A DNA stretch of 46,141 bases from Candidatus Hydrogenedens sp. Lineage in GTDB: Bacteria > Hydrogenedentota > Hydrogenedentia > Hydrogenedentales > Hydrogenedentaceae. A model generated the notes under the pieces. That model ran no database searches, was not told where the DNA came from, and saw only the letters and a list, made by a program, of their open reading frames with translations. The stretch is from the NCBI GenBank assembly GCA_035361075.1, contig DAOSBX010000028.1, positions 1 through 46,141 on the forward strand. Reading direction: 5' to 3'. Positions 8,185 to 15,829 of this stretch are shown here, piece by piece. A program made the position numbers and the translations under genes. Within the stretch, counting starts at the first letter, position 1. Each line of letters starts with the position of its first letter.

Positions 8185-9570
8185 ATGAACAAAACTATCC
8201 ATCTCCATTATCTTCCTTATGTTGTGTTATCTTTACTGTTTGTATGTCTGTGTCAATTCCATATATTGGCTCAAGATACACAGCCAGTCTCTGAGGAAGC
8301 ACAATGGTACCATCCTGAGATTATCGAAAATCCAGAAGTAAAACTTTTAGCCACTGAAGGTAAAGGGAAACTATATCAGATAGGGGAACACCTCCTTTGT
8401 GTATTGGAAGGTACATACAAAGAGATGGGCTTCCAACAGGGCAAGTTGCTTGCAGATAGAATAGAGAACATAATGAAAAAAGGATATTTTGTAAAGGCAT
8501 TATGGAATAGAAACTACACAAAAGAATATGCTTATGAACAGTCAAAACGAATGGCAAAGCATATCCCTGCAGAATACCTTGAGGAAGTGCAGGGAATCTA
8601 TGAAGGTGTGCAATCAGCGGGGAAAAAAGATATTACCTATGAGGAGGTTCTGTTAGGTTCAGCAGTGCCTGAAATATTACACTTTCCACCAGATAAACCG
8701 CCGAGCATGCCCAATAGTTGCTCCAATTTTGCGTGCTGGGGGAGATGGACCACGGATGGTAGACTTATTCATGGGAGGAATTTAGATTGGACTATTAATG
8801 CCGACGTTCAGGATGACGCTGTTATTATTGTCTGGCGTCCCAAAGGCAAAAAACCATACATGATGATGACCTGGGCAGGAGCAATTGGTAGTGTAAGTGG
8901 TATGAGTTCTAACGGTATAACCATTGGTGAAATGACACTGCCCAGCCCGAATGCCACCTTTGATGGAATGCCATTGCTGGTAACGATGCGTCGTGTATTA
9001 GAACAAGAAGATTTAGATTCTGCAGTTAATGTCCTTGTTAAAGGACCACAAACATCAGGTTGGAATTTCATCGTTGGTGATGGAAAAATCCCTTCCGCAA
9101 GAGCATTAGAAGTCGATGCTAAACGTGTCGTCGTTTACACCGATAACGACCCTAAAGAATCAGAAGAAACCTTGCATTGGAGTATTATAGATGCGGTGCG
9201 TAGAACAAACCATCCAATTAATAAAGATGGTTTACTGGATTTGGCAAAGCATTACGGTCCAGAATTTAATATTAAAGTTGAAAACTGGGAACAACTAAAA
9301 CTTATTCTTCCTTTGCTGAAAAGTCAGAACTCATTCCAACGTTATGATTGGCTCGGAAAACAAATCACCAAAACAGAAAAGTCTGTGGACATCCGCAAAG
9401 CAATCGACATGCTTGCCAATGGACCTGTGTTTGGAGACGACACACTACACTCTTTCGTATTTGACCCTAAAAACCAGGTCGCCTATGTATCAAATGCAGG
9501 GAATAATCCACCAGTAACTGCTACACGCCGACCTTTTACAAAGATTGACCTAAAACCATGGTTTAAATAA
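8185..9570 (+). CDS. Secreted C45-family autoproteolytic acyltransferase/hydrolase
   Basis: A 461-aa exported Ntn-hydrolase-like protein. Residues 1-29 form a Sec signal peptide (basic start, long hydrophobic run, cut near HILA). Residues 70-110 match the typical N-terminal helix region (LEGTYKEMGFQQGKLLA) of the C45 peptidase / acyl-CoA:6-aminopenicillanic acid acyltransferase family. The candidate autoprocessing nucleophile is Cys179 in NSCSNFACWG, followed by DGRLIHGRNLDW, the second family hallmark. These enzymes cleave or transfer acyl-amide groups; the substrate here is unknown. Although the frame is open from 8080, ATG 8185 is chosen because TAGGAT lies nine bases upstream and the signal peptide begins there. 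It stands alone, with no same-strand neighbour. A TATAAA at 8151-8156 may be its -10 box. Confidence 0.85.
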   Translation: MNKTIHLHYLPYVVLSLLFVCLCQFHILAQDTQPVSEEAQWYHPEIIENPEVKLLATEGKGKLYQIGEHLLCVLEGTYKEMGFQQGKLLADRIENIMKKGYFVKALWNRNYTKEYAYEQSKRMAKHIPAEYLEEVQGIYEGVQSAGKKDITYEEVLLGSAVPEILHFPPDKPPSMPNSCSNFACWGRWTTDGRLIHGRNLDWTINADVQDDAVIIVWRPKGKKPYMMMTWAGAIGSVSGMSSNGITIGEMTLPSPNATFDGMPLLVTMRRVLEQEDLDSAVNVLVKGPQTSGWNFIVGDGKIPSARALEVDAKRVVVYTDNDPKESEETLHWSIIDAVRRTNHPINKDGLLDLAKHYGPEFNIKVENWEQLKLILPLLKSQNSFQRYDWLGKQITKTEKSVDIRKAIDMLANGPVFGDDTLHSFVFDPKNQVAYVSNAGNNPPVTATRRPFTKIDLKPWFK

Positions 9571-9914
9571 CCAACCCAAATAAAAAATAGCAAAACCTTT
9601 GCTTATATCCTTGCTGTTACAAAAAGGATTTTGACTACAAAATAATAGCACAAGCATCCCTATTTATGAATAAAAAAATATATTTGGATTCCTTGGCAAA
9701 AATAGTATGTCCATACCTATCTATATTTTGTCAGGAGCGTAATTCCCCTTGCTGGTAGAATATGGCAAATGAGTCAGATAGGTTCAATGCAAAATATAGA
9801 CGGGAGAGATGTATTAATGGTAGACAGTGTACCACGGATACATTTTCCATACATGTTTGTGAGTGAATATTTTACAAAAGATAAGAACCGAAAATAATGA
9901 ATGTTTAGTAATGG
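9571..9914. other. 344-bp intergenic region between convergent genes, with a decayed-looking ORF
   Basis: Separates the C45 hydrolase from the DUF1080 gene, which converge on it. A small inverted repeat sits at 9589-9603. On the plus strand an open frame from about 9700 to 9897 would encode a protein-like tail (ATG at 9769, 42 codons) but has no Shine-Dalgarno, and may be the remnant of a lost gene. Nothing else is recognised. Confidence 0.5.
9589..9603 (-). terminator. Weak candidate terminator of the DUF1080 unit
   Basis: Inverted repeat AGCAAA-ACC-TTTGCT. Read on the minus strand it is followed directly by ATTTTTTA, a short U-rich tract, so it would suit transcripts coming from the DUF1080 gene; however it is about 310 bases past that gene's stop and has only two G-C pairs. 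Confidence 0.25.
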
Positions 9915-10616
9915 TTATTTTATTATTTTTATTCTAATGTTACGGAATTGAACTTTCATAGGTGGTCCTGGATGCATTTGAAGGGCAATAAACCCTTTGC
10001 GTCGAGAGTATTTTTTGTCGTCGTCGAACACCTCACACATAAGTTTGCCATTGATATAAAGTTCAATATGGTTGCCGATGGCTTTGATTTCATATTCATT
10101 CCAATCCTTGAATTTCACTGCGGACAGTAATTCTTTAGGGTCCTTAAATTGTTCCTCTTTACGATTGCCATCGGCGTCAATCCATGCTTTATATCCTCGT
10201 TTTACGACAGCCCATCGGTCATGTTGAAATAGACAGCCAGTCCACTCGCCAGATTCGTCAATATCTGCCTGATAGCCCCAAATATCATAATCGGGTCGCT
10301 TTTCGCTACGAAATTGGATACCAGAATTGTTATTTTCCAAGCGAAATTCAAGTTTCAGGATAAAGTCTTCGGGTTCTCCTCCTGTCCAATATAGGTAATG
10401 GGCGTTTTTACAAGGTTTTTCCTGAGTACTTTGGCTTGTGATGGCTCCATTTTCTACCCACCACCAGCCTGGTAAACCATCCCAGTCATTTAAGGTTTTC
10501 CCATCAAAAATAGATACAAATTCGTCTTTTTTATCATTAGCATACGACATGTAAGGGATATATATACAAAGGACAATAATAGAGAGTATAAGTCTAAAAA
10601 CGTTATAGTTTCTCAT
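9915..10616 (-). CDS. Secreted DUF1080 / 3-keto-disaccharide hydrolase-family protein
   Basis: A 233-aa exported beta-sandwich protein. An N-terminal signal peptide (about residues 1-26, ending YMSYA) precedes FVSIFDGKTLNDWDG, the hallmark opening of the DUF1080 (3keto-disac_hyd) family; later family features are NNSGIQFRS, IWGYQADID, DWNEYEIKAIGNHIELYING and the closing GFIALQMHPGPPMKVQFRNIRI. The family is named for hydrolysis of 3-keto-glycosides, with a concanavalin-like jelly-roll fold. Start ATG has AGGAG seven bases upstream. It lies 20 bp behind the Tat-signal Gfo/Idh/MocA gene, so the two are probably co-transcribed and may act on the same oxidised sugar outside the cytoplasm. The precise substrate is not evident. 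Confidence 0.88.
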   Translation of the reverse strand: MRNYNVFRLILSIIVLCIYIPYMSYANDKKDEFVSIFDGKTLNDWDGLPGWWWVENGAITSQSTQEKPCKNAHYLYWTGGEPEDFILKLEFRLENNNSGIQFRSEKRPDYDIWGYQADIDESGEWTGCLFQHDRWAVVKRGYKAWIDADGNRKEEQFKDPKELLSAVKFKDWNEYEIKAIGNHIELYINGKLMCEVFDDDKKYSRRKGFIALQMHPGPPMKVQFRNIRIKIIK

Positions 10617-10636
10617 ATTTCGACTCCTGTTAGTAA

Positions 10637-11995
10637 TTATGTAGGTAATTCGTAACCTTTTCTGCGTGGTCGGGACAGCATAGCATTCCCTTCCTTACAG
10701 TTTATGAATTTTTCTTTTTCGGGATTCCATTTTAAGACTTCGCCAACTTTGCCTAAATCACGGACAATATTCACTAAAATACAAATTGTATTACTACGGT
10801 GTCCTATTTCTACATCTGTATTACACATCTTGCGTGTTTTAACACATTGAACAAATTCTTCAAGATGGGGTTGTGTTTCTGGAACAGAGAGTTTTTCGGG
10901 TCTATCAGGTCTTTGTAAAATTTCTGGTGGGTCCGAAGATACTGCATCGCGGTTAATCTCAATACTACCGTTTTCTCCTACAAAGATACAGCCCAATCCA
11001 GGGCCTCGGTCTGAATCGTAATAGAGTTCTAATTCCACACCATTTTCATATCGCATCCGCACCTTGGCTCTTGGTCCTTGTATATCTTTTGTCATTGGAT
11101 AGTAAGGGGCACCAGTTTCTTCTGGCTTAATTTCGCGTTGTTCAAACAAACCTGCTGGCTTATTTTCTACTTGTTCTTCTAAAATGACCTCTACAGGACC
11201 TGTAAGGTCTGTTCCTAATCCTCGCTGAATCTGGTCATAGGCATGTGCTCCCCAACCCGTAACACCAAACGAGACTCCGCCTCCATCATAATCCCACCAT
11301 TTTGCCCAACCCCGATGTATTTGTTCGTGGTACGGACGGAATACAGCCTGATTTGTCCACAAATCCCACCACGGTTGATTTGTATATGGCGAATCTGGAT
11401 ACTGTGTATTTTCATCCCAGCGAAGTGGACTGACGAAATTAGCAGAGATAACTTTTTTCACTTTACCTATTGCACCATTTTTAACCAGGTCGCTTGCCCA
11501 GTTGTTTAGTGGGATGGAACGTTGTTGGGTTCCGACCTGTGTTACTCTTTTATGTTTTCGAGCCAACTTTACAAGTGCCCTTCCTTCTTCTACTGTAAGA
11601 GCCATCGGTTTCTCTATATATGTATCGATACCACGAATTAAAGCATGAGCACAAATCCATGCACGGGAATGGGTCGTAGTTGGTACAATGACCGCGTCCA
11701 ATTTTTCTTTATCCAACATTTCTATTGGATGGGTATATGCATGCCATCCATTCTTCTCACCAACTGCCTTCATTGCGGAATCTAAACGAGGTTGAAAACA
11801 ATCACATGCAGATATGATACGTGCTGTTGGAATTTGGAAAAGGGTCTTTATTAATTCATTAGACCGACCTCCGAGACCAATAACACCAATCGTTACTTGT
11901 TCCGAAGGAGGCGGTGTTCCTTGAGCACCTAAGACAGAGGATTTAATAATAAGTGGTGCTGATAGTGTACATTTTAAAAAAGTACGTCTGTTCAT
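10637..11995 (-). CDS. Tat-exported Gfo/Idh/MocA-family oxidoreductase
   Basis: A 452-aa NAD(P)-dependent sugar oxidoreductase family member. The N-terminus MNRRTFLK followed by a hydrophobic stretch is a twin-arginine signal, which allows export of a folded, cofactor-loaded enzyme. The Rossmann domain starts at about residue 35 with IGVIGLGGRSNE, and EKPMALTVEEGRALV near residue 135 carries the EKP motif whose lysine is catalytic in the family. The C-terminal domain has the planctomycete-type layout (WWDYDGGGVSFGVTGWGAHAYDQIQ), with a His in the expected substrate pocket. Start ATG has AAGGA eight bases upstream. It is the first gene of a two-gene unit with the DUF1080 protein, suggesting oxidation of a glycoside to its 3-keto form followed by cleavage (inference). 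Confidence 0.9.
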   Translation of the reverse strand: MNRRTFLKCTLSAPLIIKSSVLGAQGTPPPSEQVTIGVIGLGGRSNELIKTLFQIPTARIISACDCFQPRLDSAMKAVGEKNGWHAYTHPIEMLDKEKLDAVIVPTTTHSRAWICAHALIRGIDTYIEKPMALTVEEGRALVKLARKHKRVTQVGTQQRSIPLNNWASDLVKNGAIGKVKKVISANFVSPLRWDENTQYPDSPYTNQPWWDLWTNQAVFRPYHEQIHRGWAKWWDYDGGGVSFGVTGWGAHAYDQIQRGLGTDLTGPVEVILEEQVENKPAGLFEQREIKPEETGAPYYPMTKDIQGPRAKVRMRYENGVELELYYDSDRGPGLGCIFVGENGSIEINRDAVSSDPPEILQRPDRPEKLSVPETQPHLEEFVQCVKTRKMCNTDVEIGHRSNTICILVNIVRDLGKVGEVLKWNPEKEKFINCKEGNAMLSRPRRKGYELPT

Positions 11996-12122
11996 TTTTT
12001 GATTCCTTTCAAAAAATTATTAAGATTCCTTAAACCTTTATATTAAATTACAACTTTTAATAAGCAATTAACAAATTACAATGTTTTATTAACGAGACCT
12101 ATAATGTGTTGAAATAGGACAG

Positions 12123-15100
12123 TTATTCCTGTGAAACTAATGTTTTATCCTCAAATTTTACAATAAACTTTCCATTGAATAGGGTTTCAGCCCATATCTT
12201 GATAATTTCTGGCTTAAACTGTTTTACAGGTTCTTCAGACTCTATCTGTTCAGAGGTATAAATATCAAAGATTATTGGGTTACGCATTAATCTCTCTTTT
12301 TTTATTTCAACTTTTAGTAAACACCAATCATCCTTAATTCTGTTTAATGTGATGTTACAATTTTTATCTTTAGTTATTGGTTTAATTTGAGGTGACGATG
12401 TCTTGCTAATTCGCAATAAGATGTTTACCCGTTGAAGATATTTCTTCGAAGGAGGTATGATTTCAAACCTAACACCTCCATAGATAACGTTGTTGGTTTT
12501 CTCATCTGTTATTGAAGACATAGAAACAATGACTTCATTTTTTGGTTCATATATAAATGGTTTTTTAGGGCTCATAGTTGTTTGGTCTGAGCCTCGGATT
12601 GCATAGACAAAGGTTTTGCCACCTCTATTAATAGGGTATTCGGGTGCTACAGCCATTGCAAATTCAGGTGACAAAATACGAACAAGTGGTGAAGGTCGGG
12701 TACCAAAACAAAACTGTGTATCAGTCGAAAAATTTCTCCCTTGAATGAAGATAAGATTACCTCCTTCCGCAGGAGCATTAGCAGGGTCTAAACGAGAAAT
12801 GATGACCTTATTGGGTGCAAGGATAACCTGCACATCAGCCCCATCCCAGATATTATCCCCATCGCTATCTTCACAGGTTGGATCCGTCTCATCGGTGTCC
12901 CAAATACCATTATGGTTAAGGTCTTCCAGACCATCAGGAATGCCATCTCTGTCCGTATCGCATTTTAAAGGATGTGTTTCACCTATGTCGTACACACCGT
13001 TTTGATTTCGGTCTTCAAGTAAGTCTTCTAATCCATCGCCATCAACGTCAGCATAGTTCGTATCGGCTTGGGATAGCCACTGAAATAATTGTAATGCAAA
13101 TACTCTATTCAAGGGGTTAACAAGGTTTTGGGTATTAATAGGTGTTCTTCCCGCTAAAATGGCTATTTTCCCATAGCCATAACTTCTGGTGAGAAATGCT
13201 ACTTGTTTCATATTTTTTATATCATGATTTGTAGAAGGGAATATCGTTTTTGTTATAGGAATGCATTTGAGAGTACCACCACCAGTGATGGAAAAGTCTT
13301 TCCAGCATGAGGTAAGTATATCATTTGTTTCTACAGGGAATACACCATCGACCCGTTGCTTAGGATTGTAATAAGCATTTATACTCGATAGCCAATAATT
13401 AAAGAAGTGAGGGTCACCTTGAGGCCAATAATCGCCAAGAAGCAATACATTGCCTCCATCCGACACATAGTTTAACATATCCTTTATGGTAATAACGCCA
13501 TTTGCAATTGCTATTGCCTCGATAACAGCGATTTGAAAATAGGGCAGTAAGTTTTGAATAGAAGGTTCTGACATCTCCTCATGCTCAAACTGGAACGGAA
13601 GTCCTGCCAATAAATCACCTAACGCTTTCAAGCCTCGTGGGTCTTTACTATCACGGAAAGAATCAGAAATGTTCTGTCCCCATATCCATAATACTTTACG
13701 GGGATTTGCAATTTTTTTATTCAAAACGACATGGAGATATTTCGTTGTTGGTTGTAAAACGTCATTATTTGCAGTTTCGCTTAATATAGGTTCAATACGA
13801 AGCCATGCTGATAGATCTTTCCAATCCTGATGATAAGGAATCACGGTAAGATATAAAATATCATTATTTAACCCATGTTCTTGGTACCAACTTAACCACT
13901 TTACTGGGTTACTTAAGAAAGACACAGACCAGGATATAGGGTTAGGGCTGTTTTCGTTTAGTAGGACTGCTCGAGTTTCTTTCCCTGCAAGACTTTCCTG
14001 AAATTGTATTTTTTCTATTGATATTTTGTTTTCATCGATGGGTGTTGGCAATTCTATGTTTGAGGGAAGAGGTAAAATATTAGAGACCCATCCTGAATTT
14101 ATAGTAAGCCATTCTTTTATAGATAGGTCGGTAATGTCAAGATAATATAATTTTCCGCCACTGCCAATGATAAGCCTATTGTCAGATAACCATCCCAAAT
14201 AGGTAACCTGTTTATCTAACTTCCCGACCCAAGATTTTTGGAATGGTTTGCCCATGAGTTCGATGCGGTTACCAAATGCGACACTAGCCATCTCTTTTTG
14301 GGGTTGAATACTCACAATCCAACCATATTCTACCCCACTAAACGAGTACTCCAACTCTTTATTCCAACCGTCAACGGGATTCCATCTTGCGAATGTTAAA
14401 TAGCCAAACCCATCTTCAGGAGATTCGGTGCTAATCCAGAAACCTCCATTCGATACAAATATGTTGGATTTGTTAGTTGTCCCTGCTCCTAAAAGGGACA
14501 TAGGTTCTGTGATACAAGACCATGATTTTGTATCTATTACATACACCTCACTTTTCTTGCCACTTTGTTCACTATCATCCCAAAATGAAAGCAACATCAC
14601 TAAAAATTGATTTTCAAAGAAGGCGATGTCATATATCGAATATTCCTTTTGTAATTCATCCAATACTAAAGGGCGACTCATTTTCAGAAACGTGTCAACG
14701 ATGCAAAATTGCGGAATTCCTAAGTATCCCGATTTCCCGACTATATACATCCCACTATCCCCTAAAGGACATATTTTATCTGGGGCGAAAGGTAATGGAA
14801 TCTCGGAATCATAAGTTTGTATAAACTTGTCATCCTCTAAGTCGAATAAAAGAGCCCTACCAAGTGATATGTGTTCAGATTCTTTTCCCTCAAATACAAT
14901 AAAATGTAACTGCTCTCCTTTCTTATAAGGATATACTTTAATAATCTGCCAATCAGGGTGAGTTAAAAAATATTTTATATCTCTGGTTATCCCATTTTCC
15001 AAATGTATATAGTAAAAACCATCATTATATTTATTTTGTAATAATCCACTCATGGATAATGTAAATAAAACATATTGATTTTGGTTTTCATTGGATAGAG

Positions 15101-15314
15101 GAAACATATCTAATACACTTTTGCCAGGTACAGTCATGAAGAATTGCGGATATAAAAGTTGCCCATTTCCCGACCGATATACTTCCTTGCATAAACGGAC
15201 TGTCTCACCTGACACTGATTTTGTCTCAGTTAAAACGAGGATATCCTCTGCGTATAGTCCTACTGGTAAAGAGAAAAGTAGATATATTAAAATTAAAGCA
15301 TTAAACAACTTCAT
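12123..15314 (-). CDS. Large secreted protein: GATase-like domain, calcium-binding repeats, IPT/TIG domain
   Basis: A 1063-aa exported protein of unknown function. Residues 1-22 form a Sec signal peptide. Residues 25-430 are beta-rich with repeated Trp/Asp-containing segments, suggesting a propeller-like sensor or binding module. Residues about 535-750 resemble a glutamine-amidotransferase-like/DUF4350 fold (MLNYVSDGGNVLLLGDYW; NRVFALQLFQWLSQ). Residues 755-826 contain at least three thrombospondin type 3-like Asp-rich calcium loops (DVDGDGLEDL, DTDRDGIPDG, DSDGDNIWDG). Residues 835-925 form an IPT/TIG immunoglobulin-like domain (RLDPANAPAEGGNLIFIQGRNF). A non-repetitive tail follows. The protein is probably periplasmic or cell-surface bound; no C-terminal sorting signal is obvious. 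The only SD candidate is AGG eight bases before ATG. Confidence 0.8.
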   Translation of the reverse strand: MKLFNALILIYLLFSLPVGLYAEDILVLTETKSVSGETVRLCKEVYRSGNGQLLYPQFFMTVPGKSVLDMFPLSNENQNQYVLFTLSMSGLLQNKYNDGFYYIHLENGITRDIKYFLTHPDWQIIKVYPYKKGEQLHFIVFEGKESEHISLGRALLFDLEDDKFIQTYDSEIPLPFAPDKICPLGDSGMYIVGKSGYLGIPQFCIVDTFLKMSRPLVLDELQKEYSIYDIAFFENQFLVMLLSFWDDSEQSGKKSEVYVIDTKSWSCITEPMSLLGAGTTNKSNIFVSNGGFWISTESPEDGFGYLTFARWNPVDGWNKELEYSFSGVEYGWIVSIQPQKEMASVAFGNRIELMGKPFQKSWVGKLDKQVTYLGWLSDNRLIIGSGGKLYYLDITDLSIKEWLTINSGWVSNILPLPSNIELPTPIDENKISIEKIQFQESLAGKETRAVLLNENSPNPISWSVSFLSNPVKWLSWYQEHGLNNDILYLTVIPYHQDWKDLSAWLRIEPILSETANNDVLQPTTKYLHVVLNKKIANPRKVLWIWGQNISDSFRDSKDPRGLKALGDLLAGLPFQFEHEEMSEPSIQNLLPYFQIAVIEAIAIANGVITIKDMLNYVSDGGNVLLLGDYWPQGDPHFFNYWLSSINAYYNPKQRVDGVFPVETNDILTSCWKDFSITGGGTLKCIPITKTIFPSTNHDIKNMKQVAFLTRSYGYGKIAILAGRTPINTQNLVNPLNRVFALQLFQWLSQADTNYADVDGDGLEDLLEDRNQNGVYDIGETHPLKCDTDRDGIPDGLEDLNHNGIWDTDETDPTCEDSDGDNIWDGADVQVILAPNKVIISRLDPANAPAEGGNLIFIQGRNFSTDTQFCFGTRPSPLVRILSPEFAMAVAPEYPINRGGKTFVYAIRGSDQTTMSPKKPFIYEPKNEVIVSMSSITDEKTNNVIYGGVRFEIIPPSKKYLQRVNILLRISKTSSPQIKPITKDKNCNITLNRIKDDWCLLKVEIKKERLMRNPIIFDIYTSEQIESEEPVKQFKPEIIKIWAETLFNGKFIVKFEDKTLVSQE

Positions 15315-15318
15315 ACTA

Positions 15319-15347
15319 TTGACCTATAAGATTTTTCTAAATATATA
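15319..15347 (+). promoter_or_regulatory. Strong candidate sigma70-like promoter for the coiled-coil gene
   Basis: TTGACC (15319-15324), 17-bp spacer, TATATA (15342-15347). The match is close to consensus at both boxes. It would start transcription near 15354, leaving a leader of about 22 bases that contains no Shine-Dalgarno sequence before the ATG at 15376. Confidence 0.5.
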
Positions 15348-15375
15348 CACTTTAATATAATAAAATAAAATACGT

Positions 15376-15801
15376 ATGACAGAAAATCAACCTATTCAGC
15401 CAGATTGGAAGCAACTTAAAGAGTTATTAAAAGAATGTAGCAATTCCATGCCTAATAGTGCACCAGAGACAAACGTCACGTCACAATCTACCTCTAATAT
15501 AACAGCAGGAACTATTTCTGAACATGAAGATAAGGGGGTATTTGATGAAGAGAAGAAAACAATGGAAGCCATTATCGAAGAACAAAGGCGAATAATCCAA
15601 TTGCAAAATGAAAAAATACGGGAATTAGAAGAAAAATTAAATCTGCTACAAACAGACTGCACTTCACATGATGGCAATATACAGAGAGAAAGTGTTATGT
15701 CTGATGCGGATGAAATGTCAATACCCTCCATTTCAGAATTACAACTGCAAATTCAAAAGCTACGCAACCAGATTCTGCTAATGAAAAGCAAACCAAAATA
15801 A
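15376..15801 (+). CDS. Small hydrophilic coiled-coil protein, function unknown
   Basis: A 141-aa protein that I do not recognise. It has a low-complexity Ser/Thr/Asn-rich segment (about residues 22-50), then a strong coiled coil (about 58-92, with EEQRRIIQLQNEKIRELEEK) and a second short helix near the C-terminus (ISELQLQIQKLRNQILLM). There is no signal peptide or TM segment, so it is probably cytosolic and oligomeric. It runs divergently from the 1063-aa secreted protein (61-bp gap) and convergently with comEC (28-bp gap). No SD lies upstream of ATG. A 111-codon open frame on the opposite strand is treated as its shadow. The near-consensus promoter and coding-like composition argue that it is real. 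Confidence 0.65.
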   Translation: MTENQPIQPDWKQLKELLKECSNSMPNSAPETNVTSQSTSNITAGTISEHEDKGVFDEEKKTMEAIIEEQRRIIQLQNEKIRELEEKLNLLQTDCTSHDGNIQRESVMSDADEMSIPSISELQLQIQKLRNQILLMKSKPK

Positions 15802-15829
15802 AACATATAACATAAGGATAGACCTCCAT

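Noticed and set aside
12745..13005. Plus-strand frame opposite the calcium-binding repeats
   Set aside because: Generated by the repetitive Asp/Gly codons of the minus-strand protein; no start signal.
12745..13049. Possible dockerin domain in the 1063-aa protein
   Set aside because: The Asp-rich loops fit thrombospondin type 3-like repeats; the paired F-hand helices of dockerin are missing and no cohesin is present.
15396..15731. 111-codon minus-strand frame opposite the coiled-coil gene
   Set aside because: Cys/Ser-rich shadow translation of the coiled-coil gene; the plus-strand reading has a promoter and a regular heptad pattern.
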